Source of the DNA: Bacteroidota bacterium
GTDB taxonomy: Bacteria > Bacteroidota > Bacteroidia > UKL13-3
Direction of reading: 5' to 3'
Length of the DNA: 35,758 nucleotides
NCBI GenBank assembly: GCA_034439655.1
Contig: JAWXAU010000081.1
Span: 1 to 35,758 of the forward strand
Below are positions 24,984 to 32,657 of the stretch, piece by piece. Numbering within the stretch: the stretch's first letter is position 1; each line of letters begins with the position of its first letter. The notes under the pieces are model-generated. The model made no database searches. It saw only the letters and a program-made list of their open reading frames with translations, and was not told the DNA's origin. The translations under genes and the position numbers were made by a program.

Positions 24984-25841
24984 ATGAAAAAAATTTACTT
25001 TATACCATTAATGGTTCTGGCTTGGTTTGCCTTCACCGTATTTGAGGTTATTTCGCGTGAGACGCACGATTCTTCTAGTTTAGCTAAAACAGGTGCTCCT
25101 GGTGAAGGGCTTTGTAACGACTGCCATGGCGGAAGTCAGCCCAATTCAGGTATAGGGATTACCTCATTCAGCTTAGGAACAAATGGAGATAATAGGTATT
25201 TCAATGACGCCACGGGCAGTGATAACCGCATTGATATTACGTTTACCGGAGGCTCCCGTAAATTTGGTTTTCAAATGACGGCCTTGGACAAGAACAATAA
25301 AGCTGTGGGCCATTTTTGGGCTCCAAATACGTATGTTGACTCAGGCTTTAAAAACAACCGTTATTATGGTTTCCAGAGCTTCGGCGGAACTTCATTTCCC
25401 AATTCAGGCGGGGCTCAATGGGTGATTATGTGGCATTCCCCGCTCAATTATACAGACCCTGTCCATTTTTACACCGCATACAATCAAGCCAATGAAGATT
25501 TCACCACAGATGGTGACCGCATATATACACGCCACGATACTGCATTTGTAGACCCTCTGGTTGCTATTGCAATGGCCAAAAAAAATCCCGCAGCTTTCAA
25601 TGCGTTTGTTACTGCCAACCATAAAATACAAATAGCTTTTGAACCTGAAAAATCTATGAATGTATTGGTTGATTTATATAATATGAACGGCCAAAAAGTT
25701 CAAACCCTCCTAAACAGAGAAATGAAACCGGGGGTAACGGAACAAACAATCGATATTCCTGCCCATATCTCTAGTGGCATTTATTTGATAAACTGCGAAA
25801 GTAATGGCACAAGGGTGGTAAGGAAGATTTTTATAAATTAA
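24984..25841 (+). CDS. T9SS cargo with choice-of-anchor V (Reeler-like) domain and CxxCH motif
   Basis: 285 residues. Signal peptide about 1-20 (MKKIYFIPLMVLAWFAFTVF). TGAPGEGLCNDCHGGS is the hallmark start of the choice-of-anchor V domain and contains CNDCH, a possible c-type heme or metal site. A beta-rich Reeler-like domain follows (ITFTGGSRKFGFQMTALDKNN). About 210-285 form the T9SS type-A tail, with VLVDLYNMNGQKVQ and SGIYLINCESNGTRVVRKIFIN. It would cross the inner membrane by Sec and the outer membrane through SprA, then stay on the surface or be released. An exact TAAATTTG sequence (24921-24928) lies upstream, without a clear -33 partner. A terminator follows. Confidence 0.88.
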   Translation: MKKIYFIPLMVLAWFAFTVFEVISRETHDSSSLAKTGAPGEGLCNDCHGGSQPNSGIGITSFSLGTNGDNRYFNDATGSDNRIDITFTGGSRKFGFQMTALDKNNKAVGHFWAPNTYVDSGFKNNRYYGFQSFGGTSFPNSGGAQWVIMWHSPLNYTDPVHFYTAYNQANEDFTTDGDRIYTRHDTAFVDPLVAIAMAKKNPAAFNAFVTANHKIQIAFEPEKSMNVLVDLYNMNGQKVQTLLNREMKPGVTEQTIDIPAHISSGIYLINCESNGTRVVRKIFIN

Positions 25842-25863
25842 AAGTATTATAAAACTATTATAT

Positions 25864-25894
25864 AAAACCGGTCAAGGAATGGCCGGTTTTTTTT
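25864..25894 (+). terminator. Rho-independent terminator after the choice-of-anchor V gene
   Basis: AAAACCGGTC pairs with GGCCGGTTTT (one wobble) around AAGGAAT, followed by four more T residues, 22 nt after the stop. Confidence 0.85.
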
Positions 25895-25907
25895 ATGTTT
25901 AGAACGT

Positions 25908-25984
25908 CATTCTGAGAATTGCTTCAATTCGAAGAATCTGCATTCGCGTTCAACAGATTCTTCGTTGGAAGCCAACTCAGAATA
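25908..25984. repeat. Imperfect 77-bp inverted repeat
   Basis: CATTCTGAG...CTTCAATTCGAAGAATCTG on the left pairs with CAGATTCTTCGTTGGAAG...CTCAGAATA on the right, with small loops. A related half-copy (AACAGATTCTTCG...CTCAGAATGACG) lies at 27037-27089. It fills the gap before the inositol-monophosphatase gene. Confidence 0.7.
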
Positions 25985-26004
25985 ACGGATAACCGATAAC
26001 AACC

Positions 26005-26808
26005 ATGCAAAACATAGCATTAAAAAACATACACCAAGATATACAAAAGCTTGTTATTGATACAGGAAACTTTATTAGAAACGAAGGGCTTAATTTTGAC
26101 CTAGGCGTAGTGGAAACAAAAAGCTTCAACCAATTGGTATCGTATGTAGATAAAACTGCCGAAGAAAAATTGGTGAAAGGGCTATTACAAATATTGCCGA
26201 CAGCAGGATTTATTACCGAAGAAAAAACAATTAACCGCAAAGGCGACCGTTATACTTTTGTGATAGACCCACTTGATGGTACTACCAATTTCGTGCATGG
26301 TCTTCCAGTCTTCAGCGTGAGTGTGGGCCTGATGGATGGAAATAAATTAGTGGCGGGATATGTATTTGATGTTTGTCAAAATTGGCTATTTCATGGATAC
26401 GAAGGTGGCACTGCGATGCTGAATGATAGTATTATACAAGTATCGAAAGCGGCAAAAATGGAAGATGCATTAATGGCCACCGGTTTCCCTTATTATGATT
26501 TTGTGCAAATGCCCGAATATATAGAAGTGCTGAAAGTACTGATGAGGGAAACACACGGACTGCGAAGAATGGGTTCGGCGGCGATAGATTTGGTATATAC
26601 AGCTTGTGGCAAATTTGATGGTTTTTTCGAGTATGGTCTACAACCTTGGGATGTGGCAGCAGGGGCATTTTTGGTAAAACTTGCGGGAGGTAAGGTAGCC
26701 GATTTTAAAGGCGGGGACGATTATCTGTTTGGTAAAACTATTATAGCGGGTAATCCCCAAATATTTGAGAGTTTAACGAAGTTGATTGAGGAGAAATTTG
26801 AGAATTAA
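26005..26808 (+). CDS. Inositol-monophosphatase family phosphatase
   Basis: 267 residues, the normal IMPase size. Metal ligands: Glu in GFITEEKT, the signature DPLDGTTNFVHGLPVFSVSVGL, and the C-terminal WDVAAGAFLVKLAGGKV (Asp ligand). GLRRMGSAAIDLVYTACGKFDGFFEYGLQPWD is also typical. It hydrolyses myo-inositol monophosphate or related sugar phosphates (SuhB-like) with magnesium. Start ATG at 26005; an upstream inverted repeat occupies its leader. The stop codon TAA (26806-26808) overlaps the first two bases of the MITE-like repeat downstream. Confidence 0.9.
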   Translation: MQNIALKNIHQDIQKLVIDTGNFIRNEGLNFDLGVVETKSFNQLVSYVDKTAEEKLVKGLLQILPTAGFITEEKTINRKGDRYTFVIDPLDGTTNFVHGLPVFSVSVGLMDGNKLVAGYVFDVCQNWLFHGYEGGTAMLNDSIIQVSKAAKMEDALMATGFPYYDFVQMPEYIEVLKVLMRETHGLRRMGSAAIDLVYTACGKFDGFFEYGLQPWDVAAGAFLVKLAGGKVADFKGGDDYLFGKTIIAGNPQIFESLTKLIEEKFEN

Positions 26809-26971
26809 TACCGAAACTCTATAATAATAGTCCAAAAAAAGGGGGACTAATCCTCCCGCATCCCGATAATTATCGGGATTAAGCGGGGCTTTCGGGATGT
26901 AGTTCGGCATTGCCATTCTACAAAGTAATCCGCCACAGGCGGAGAACTATTATAGTTTAAGAATTGGTATT
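26807..26971 (+). repeat. MITE-like element, copy A (165 bp)
   Basis: Terminal inverted repeats begin AATACCGAAACTCTATAATA and end TATAGTTTAAGAATTGGTATT (aligned with gaps over about 28 nt). Inside are CCCGATAATTATCGGG (26862-26877), GTAGTTCGGCATTGCC...CTAC and CCGCC-ACA-GGCGG hairpins. Copy B (35527-35661, opposite orientation) is about 90 percent identical outside one block of about 30 nt. No clear target-site duplication. Confidence 0.75.
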
Positions 26972-26987
26972 ACAATCAGTTAAAGAC

Positions 26988-27089
26988 GAAACGAAGAATT
27001 TCATGATACCGAGCTATAAGTTAGGTGAATATTCCCAACAGATTCTTCGCCCGAAGCGGGTCCGATAGCAATCGGACTCAGAATGACGT
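26988..27089. repeat. Diverged AACAGATTCTTCG / ACTCAGAATGACG repeat
   Basis: It contains AACAGATTCTTCGCCCGAAG, TCCGATAGCAATCGGA (27061-27076) and CTCAGAATGACG, shared with the 25908-25984 repeat and the CCGATA palindrome family. It lies between the MITE-like copy and the 3' end of the large T9SS cargo; its hairpins may help end that transcript. Confidence 0.6.
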
Positions 27090-27099
27090 ATATGTTATA

Positions 27100-29010
27100 C
27101 TATTTCGCAACCACTAATTTTTGCGTATTCAAATTCTGCTGCTTTTCGTTTACAATATGTATATAATAAATGCCGTTAGCTAGGTTTGAAGTTTCTATCA
27201 TAAAAGAATATTTCCCTTCGGGGAGCGTTGCGTTGCTAAGTGTTTTCAACCATTTCCCTTCGGTATCATACACATCAATTTTAATTTTTCCAGTATGCCT
27301 AATACTAAAATCCAAGTGGGTATACTCTAAATTGACAGGGTTGGGATATATAGTTGCATTTAATAAAGGTTCAATGGGGTTTTCTATGCTATTCGGGTTG
27401 CAATAAATTAAGCGGGTCATCCTGTTTGCATAATCGCCAAAAACAGAAGCCCCTTGTACCCTCTTTAATGCATAAGAAGTATGCGTAACCACCGCAGGGC
27501 AATAGTTTCCATTCCACCTGCAAATACCTGTGTAATCACCCCAACGTTCGTCGGTCTGACTACCTTGACTATTATAATACCAATTGCCTGATTTTATAAG
27601 TGTGGGAGGAGCCCAGGTAAAATCTTGTTCGATAGTAGTATAATAAGCAGAAGGATACATTTTTTTGGAAGATACGAGGAAGGTCATAGCTATGGTATTG
27701 TCCCAATCGCCATAACCTATCGAAGCAATATTGGGGAACCCAAAGCTTGCTTGGTAACCACTAAGCGAGGATGAATCAATTTTTCCCGTTTTTGTATTAA
27801 ACCTGCATAATAATAAACTTGCATATCCATTGGTATAAATATCAGCATGAAAACAAAAGAATATATAATTCTTCAAAGTAAACGCACCTAAAATTCTGCA
27901 ATCATTATTGATTAATTGTTTTGCATTGGGCGAACCTAGCATCAACGCTTGCATAGGGACACTATAATTGAACGAGGTATTATATTGTGTAACTTTAAAA
28001 ACTGCCTTGCCTGAGTTGAGTGAATCAGTAATCTGACTGATGTCAATTTCGTTTCCACCCCCTTTAATACTATTTACAAAATACATTCCTGGCCCTGAAA
28101 GAGATTGTCCGTGGCCAACGGGATATAAGGAAAACAAGGGGTCTTGAAACACTGTTTCCAAGGTATCGTAGATTTTATATTTTAAATTGCCCCCACCCTT
28201 ATAACCCGTTTGTTTCACTATTTGAAAAATAACGGAGCCTTTGCTTGCTCCGGCATCTGTGAATTTATTTCCGCACACAAATAAATCATTTTCAGAAACT
28301 GCAATGTTGGGAAAATCGAACCATATACCTTGGTTGTTTACATTGCCACTTAAATGATATATAAACCATTTGCCAGTAGGATCGCCACTGGTAGAAAAGC
28401 ATATAACTACTTTAGAGGTGCTTGCCGTTTTGCCTTGTAAAAATACCAAAATAAAACGGTCGTACACCCAATCATAAATCACTTTGGGGTCATAAGAAAA
28501 AGCAGACCCGTCCATTGTAAATGCGGGCAATGTATATGTTTTTATTCGGGTATTACTTTTATCATAAAAGTTCACGGTTGAATTAGCTGCTGCTACCACA
28601 AACCCAGCCCGCGACACCGCTACCGTATTGTCGCTGGGGCTGCCACCATCGTAGGTGCAACCATCCACGTCAGATTCGATTGAAGCTGTACTTGCCACAT
28701 TGGTTTTATAGGAAGTATTCAAATCTATTCCCATATCTGGGCCAGGATTTTGAGCAATTAATTTTTTTCGTTTGGCAATAACTTTTTCCAGTTCAGGGTC
28801 TTCTTCTTCGAGGTTTCTTTGCACAATAGCCACATTCCACACACCGCTGTCATTTTTGGGGTCAAATACTTGAATAGATTCTGAGTATAATATTTCACTT
28901 CCAACGCAAACAGTTTTTGCACCGGGTAATATATCCATTTGGCAAACCGCGTTTTTTGTAGTCATCAAAAAACATATAGTAATGCTGATAGTAAATAATC
29001 TCAATTTCAT
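27100..29010 (-). CDS. Large T9SS type-A cargo protein, unknown function
   Basis: 636 residues. Signal peptide about 1-23 (MKLRLFTISITICFLMTTKNAVC). The body is rich in aromatic and Gly residues and beta strands, with repeated stretches of a beta-propeller-like kind (DNTVAVSRAGFVVAAANSTVNFYD; YDPKVIYDWVYDRFILVF; WFDFPNIAVSENDLFVCGNKF); no catalytic motif is recognised. The last ~80 residues are a classic T9SS tail: NATIYPNPVNLEYTHLDF, IKIDVYDTEGKWLKTL, LANGIYYIHIVNEKQQ. It is exported by Sec then SprA. A TATCTTTA -7-like element (29022-29029) lies 11 nt before the start, with TTTT about 21 nt further up. Convergent with the IMPase gene; repeats fill the gap. Confidence 0.85.
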   Translation of the reverse strand: MKLRLFTISITICFLMTTKNAVCQMDILPGAKTVCVGSEILYSESIQVFDPKNDSGVWNVAIVQRNLEEEDPELEKVIAKRKKLIAQNPGPDMGIDLNTSYKTNVASTASIESDVDGCTYDGGSPSDNTVAVSRAGFVVAAANSTVNFYDKSNTRIKTYTLPAFTMDGSAFSYDPKVIYDWVYDRFILVFLQGKTASTSKVVICFSTSGDPTGKWFIYHLSGNVNNQGIWFDFPNIAVSENDLFVCGNKFTDAGASKGSVIFQIVKQTGYKGGGNLKYKIYDTLETVFQDPLFSLYPVGHGQSLSGPGMYFVNSIKGGGNEIDISQITDSLNSGKAVFKVTQYNTSFNYSVPMQALMLGSPNAKQLINNDCRILGAFTLKNYIFFCFHADIYTNGYASLLLCRFNTKTGKIDSSSLSGYQASFGFPNIASIGYGDWDNTIAMTFLVSSKKMYPSAYYTTIEQDFTWAPPTLIKSGNWYYNSQGSQTDERWGDYTGICRWNGNYCPAVVTHTSYALKRVQGASVFGDYANRMTRLIYCNPNSIENPIEPLLNATIYPNPVNLEYTHLDFSIRHTGKIKIDVYDTEGKWLKTLSNATLPEGKYSFMIETSNLANGIYYIHIVNEKQQNLNTQKLVVAK

Positions 29011-29096
29011 AATAATGGCTGTAAAGATACAACAGATATTTGAAATGGGGAAAACACCTGTATCAGTTTTGTGTCAAAGAAACCTTATCATTCCGT

Positions 29097-29217
29097 TCCG
29101 ATAACTATCAGAAGGGCGAGGCTCGCCGACGGCGGGTGCGATGTCGTCCCTTAGTACTTCGTTGGTGAGCAGTAGCTGTCTCCTACTCCCGATAGCTATC
29201 GGAAGACATGACAAAAA
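29097..29217. repeat. Intergenic palindromic repeats between ABC and T9SS cargo genes
   Basis: TCCGATAACTATCAGA (29097-29112), a GGCGAGGCTCGCC hairpin, and CCCGATAGCTATCGGA (29188-29203) framed by GTCTCCTAC and GACATGAC. The frame GTCTCCTAC...GACATGACAAAA recurs at 32495-32519 without the central palindrome. The repeat abuts the ABC gene stop at 29218. Confidence 0.7.
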
Positions 29218-30849
29218 TCAAACAATACTCTGCAATAGCTTGTCAGTATATAGCGATTTCGGATTATTGAATACCTCCTCTGTACTGCCATAATCTTCCA
29301 CTTGCCCTTTTTGCAATACCAAGATTTGATGCCCCATAAAACGGGCTACGCTCAAATCGTGCGTGATGAATAAGTATGATAACTGCAATTCGTCTTGCAA
29401 ATCTTTGAGCAAATTTAGGACTTTTGCTTGTACCGAAACATCTAGAGCAGCAACACTTTCGTCGCATACTATAAATTGTGGATTGAGTGCCAAGGCTCGT
29501 GCAATACAAACCCTTTGTCGCTGCCCGCCGCTTAATTGGTGCGGATAGCGTTTGGCAAAATCGGCAGGCAAACCAACTTTTTCCAGTAAATAAATTACTT
29601 TCTCATTTATCTTTATACTTTTGTCTCTATACACCTCAAAAGGTTCCCCTATAATAGTTTCAATTTTATGTTTTGGATTTAGCGAAGAATAAGGATCTTG
29701 AAACACCATTTGCAAATGCCTGCGATAATTTCTATATTGTGCTTCGTTTAATTTTGCAAGGTCAGTATTATTATACAATATTTCGCCAGCAGTGGGTTTA
29801 ATTAATCCCAATAACATGCGGCCTACGGTTGATTTGCCCGAGCCGCTCTCGCCCACCACGCATAGAGTCTGGCCTTTGTAAACTGTAAAACTCACATCGC
29901 TTACTGCCGTGAATTCTGGGGCTTTGGCAAATATTTTTTTACTAGGAAGTTTATAAGTTTTATATAATGATTTTCCTTCTAATAATATTTCATTTGAAGT
30001 ATTATATATGATAGTTTTGGGCTCTACATTTTCACCCGAAACAGGCAGTCTTTTACTATTATAGTTTTTCGAAGGTCGGCAATTAATCAAATTAATAGTA
30101 TAGGGGTTTTGCGGATTATTGAACACCGATTTCATTTCGCCACGTTCTACAATCTCACCTGCTCTCATCACCATTACTTTTTGTGCCAGGTGGTTCACCA
30201 AATTCAAATCGTGACTGATAAATATGAGCGACATATTTCTATCTTTCACCAATTTCAATAATAATTCAACCACTGTTTTTTGCACTGTAACATCTAATGC
30301 AGTAGTAGGTTCATCGGCAATTAATAGTTGCGGGTTCGACGATAATGCCATGGCAATCATCACACGTTGTCTTTGTCCGCCACTCAATTGGTGTGGATAC
30401 GATTGCCATATTCTTTCAGGGTCTGGCAATTGTACTTCTTCAAACAATTTAATCGTAGCTGCCTTTGCTTCTGTTTTTTTTTTGCCCAAATGCTTTTTGA
30501 TTCCTTCGGCTACTTGCCAACCACAAGTATATGCTGGATTGAGCGAACTCATCGGCTCTTGAAATACAAATCCTATTTGCTTTCCCCTGATATGTTCTAA
30601 TTGTTTTTCACTTAGTTTTAATAAGTCTGCAGTTTTTCCTTCACTATTAGTAAATATAGCTTCACCCGTAATTTTGGTAGTATGTTTATCTAATAATTTG
30701 AGTATTGAAAAACAAGTAATGGATTTTCCAGAACCGCTCTCACCTACAACGCCAAGTATTTCGCCATGCCCCAGTTCAAATGATATATCTTTTACCGCAG
30801 GCGTATTTTGTCCTGCAAATGATATACTGAGGTTTTTTACACGAAGCAT
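29218..30849 (-). CDS. Double-ATPase ABC transporter protein, oligopeptide type (DppD-DppF / YejF-like fusion)
   Basis: 543 residues, two nucleotide-binding domains in one chain. NBD1: Walker A GESGSGKS (about 36-43), signature LSGGQRQRVMIAMAL, Walker B LLIADEPTTALD. NBD2 (from about 290): GESGSGKSTVGRMLLG, LSGGQRQRVCIARAL, and FIVCDESVAALD, where the usual Pro is Ser. Each is followed by a short oligopeptide-type tail (NPQNPYTINLI; NPKSLYTDKLL). It powers uptake of peptides or related solutes; permease and binding-protein genes are not adjacent. ATG at 30849. The 182-nt gap to serS upstream is filled with palindromes, so it is probably a separate transcript. Confidence 0.9.
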   Translation of the reverse strand: MLRVKNLSISFAGQNTPAVKDISFELGHGEILGVVGESGSGKSITCFSILKLLDKHTTKITGEAIFTNSEGKTADLLKLSEKQLEHIRGKQIGFVFQEPMSSLNPAYTCGWQVAEGIKKHLGKKKTEAKAATIKLFEEVQLPDPERIWQSYPHQLSGGQRQRVMIAMALSSNPQLLIADEPTTALDVTVQKTVVELLLKLVKDRNMSLIFISHDLNLVNHLAQKVMVMRAGEIVERGEMKSVFNNPQNPYTINLINCRPSKNYNSKRLPVSGENVEPKTIIYNTSNEILLEGKSLYKTYKLPSKKIFAKAPEFTAVSDVSFTVYKGQTLCVVGESGSGKSTVGRMLLGLIKPTAGEILYNNTDLAKLNEAQYRNYRRHLQMVFQDPYSSLNPKHKIETIIGEPFEVYRDKSIKINEKVIYLLEKVGLPADFAKRYPHQLSGGQRQRVCIARALALNPQFIVCDESVAALDVSVQAKVLNLLKDLQDELQLSYLFITHDLSVARFMGHQILVLQKGQVEDYGSTEEVFNNPKSLYTDKLLQSIV

Positions 30850-30901
30850 ATATTATAATAGTTTTTTCATTGTGATGTTGAGTTTTTCAATGTCATGTTG
30901 T

Positions 30902-31024
30902 CCCAATAATTATCGGGCTTATCGAAACATTGCATTGATAAACATAATGCTCCTTATATTATTGTTGTCGTGCTTTTTTGTCATGCTGAACCGATAGCTA
31001 TCGGGATAATCGAAGCACGACAAA
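30902..31024. repeat. Palindromes and inverted repeat between serS and the ABC gene
   Basis: CCCAATAATTATCGGG (30902-30917) and ACCGATAGCTATCGGG (30990-31005) belong to the dispersed palindrome family. Around the second, TTGTCGTGCTT (30965-30975) pairs with AAGCACGACAA (31013-31023), giving a long hairpin 8 nt beyond the serS stop that could end or stabilise that mRNA. Confidence 0.7.
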
Positions 31025-31031
31025 AAATAAA

Positions 31032-32300
31032 CTATGATATACTTTCAAAACCAAGATATGAATGTAATACTTTTGGAAGTATAATACCTTCGGCGGTTTG
31101 GTTATTTTCGAGCAATGCGGCTACAATTCTAGGCAATGCCAATGCTGAACCGTTGAGTGTGTGAGCCAATTTTGTTTTGCCATCACTCTTATATCTTAGT
31201 TTTAATCTGTTACTCTGAAACGATTCAAAGTTTGAAACTGAACTTACTTCTAACCAACGTTCTTGTGCAGCACTCCACACTTCCATATCATAAGTATGTG
31301 CAGATGCAAAACTCATATCACCCCCACATAAACGCAGCACACGATAAGGTAGTTCCAATTTTTGCAAAAGACTTTGAACATAGTTACTCATTTGTTCCAA
31401 TATATCATAACTTTCATCGGGATGGGCAATCTGTACAATCTCCACTTTATCGAACTGGTGTAAGCGATTGAGTCCGCGTACATGGGCTCCCCAACTACCC
31501 GCTTCCCTGCGGAAACAAGGTGTATATCCCACATTTTTTACAGGTAAATCTTCTTCACGCAAAATCACATCTCTATATAAGTTTGTAATAGGAACTTCTG
31601 CAGTGGGAATACAATATAAATTATCGGCAGGCATATAATACATTTGTCCTTCCTTATCGGGCAGTTGCCCAGTGCCGTATCCTGAATCTTCGTTCACTAA
31701 AATAGGTGGTTGTATCTCCATAAAACCCTGCTTCAATGCTTCATCTAAAAAAAAATTGATGAGGGCACGTTGCAGTCTCGCACCTTTGCCTTTATATACA
31801 GGAAATCCTGCACCTGTTATTTTATTTCCAAGTTCAAAATCTATTATATCATATTGTGAAATTAAATCCCAGTGCGGCTTGGCACCATCATATAGTTTTT
31901 TTATTTCACCATGTTCTAATACTATTTCATTTTCTTCTGGAGTTTTACCTGCGGGTACGCTTGTGTGTGGTAAGTTGGGCAACAGAATCATCATTTTCTG
32001 TTGCTCATCTTCCAAAGATTTCAATTGCTCCTCTAACGATTTATTTTGTTCTTTAATTTCCAAGGTGCGGGCACGCATTCCCTCAGCTTCATCTTTTTGC
32101 CCCGCCTTCATCAGGTCACCAATTTGTTTCGACAATACATTAAGTTCGTTCAAGTTGGCCTCCACCCCACCTTGGCACTTGCGGCGTTGCTCGTCAGTAT
32201 TTATAATATTGTCCACGAGTTCAGGCTGCTTGAAATTTTTCTTGGCAAGCCCCGCCAATACTAGCTCTTTTTGCTCGCGAAGTAATTGTATTTGTAACAT
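31032..32300 (-). CDS. serS: Serine--tRNA ligase
   Basis: 422 residues, standard size. The N-terminal antiparallel coiled-coil arm (about 30-105, ending LKSLEDEQQKMMILLPNL) binds the long variable arm of tRNA-Ser. The class II core has motif 2 NVGYTPCFRREAGSWGAHVRGL, the substrate loop TAEVPITNLYRD, and motif 3 NGSALALPRIVAALLENNQ with SSVSNFESFQSNRLKLRY before it. It charges tRNA-Ser and tRNA-Sec with serine. A -7 element (TATCTTTG) sits 20 nt upstream of the ATG. Confidence 0.97.
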   Translation of the reverse strand: MLQIQLLREQKELVLAGLAKKNFKQPELVDNIINTDEQRRKCQGGVEANLNELNVLSKQIGDLMKAGQKDEAEGMRARTLEIKEQNKSLEEQLKSLEDEQQKMMILLPNLPHTSVPAGKTPEENEIVLEHGEIKKLYDGAKPHWDLISQYDIIDFELGNKITGAGFPVYKGKGARLQRALINFFLDEALKQGFMEIQPPILVNEDSGYGTGQLPDKEGQMYYMPADNLYCIPTAEVPITNLYRDVILREEDLPVKNVGYTPCFRREAGSWGAHVRGLNRLHQFDKVEIVQIAHPDESYDILEQMSNYVQSLLQKLELPYRVLRLCGGDMSFASAHTYDMEVWSAAQERWLEVSSVSNFESFQSNRLKLRYKSDGKTKLAHTLNGSALALPRIVAALLENNQTAEGIILPKVLHSYLGFESIS

Positions 32301-32320
32301 GGTTTATAGGTTTTGGGCTG

Positions 32321-32328
32321 CAAAGATA
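32321..32328 (-). promoter_or_regulatory. -7 element of serS promoter
   Basis: TATCTTTG on the minus strand is an exact TAnnTTTG match, 20 nt before the serS ATG. No good -33 TTTG is visible at 19-21 nt. Confidence 0.45.
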
Positions 32329-32657
32329 GGAATGTAATGGTTAATTACTGTCGGCTGAAGCACGACGGGTATGGATAGGATAAGGGAGGTTTTGGGCCTT
32401 GTTTGTAATTTAAAAAGATTTAAGAATAAGCACTAACGAAGTATAAGGTGCGAAGTTTTATAACCCAGGCAACCATCATAATAATTTTGTAGATGTCTCC
32501 TACCGTCGACATGACAAAATACGAGGAACATGGTGCGTCAGCCACTTTTAATACGATTGCTATCGGGACTTCATTCGTTAATCCTTGAAAAAGATAAATT
32601 AATTTTATAGAAAAATATGAAGGACGGCACATTGATTGTAAGTTGGAGTATCACAAT
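32329..32657. other. Intergenic gap between divergent serS and the TPR gene
   Basis: No gene is visible. A repeat related to 29175-29217 (GTCTCCTACCGTCGACATGAC, 32495-32515) and a half-palindrome GATTGCTATCGGGACT (32565-32580) lie here. The final ~80 nt before the TPR gene are AT-rich and probably hold its promoter, though I find no clean TAnnTTTG. Confidence 0.45.

Noticed and set aside
27061-27076. CRISPR-like array from repeated palindromes around 25.9-27.1 kb
   Set aside because: Repeats differ in length and spacing, spacers are not uniform, and no cas genes are present.
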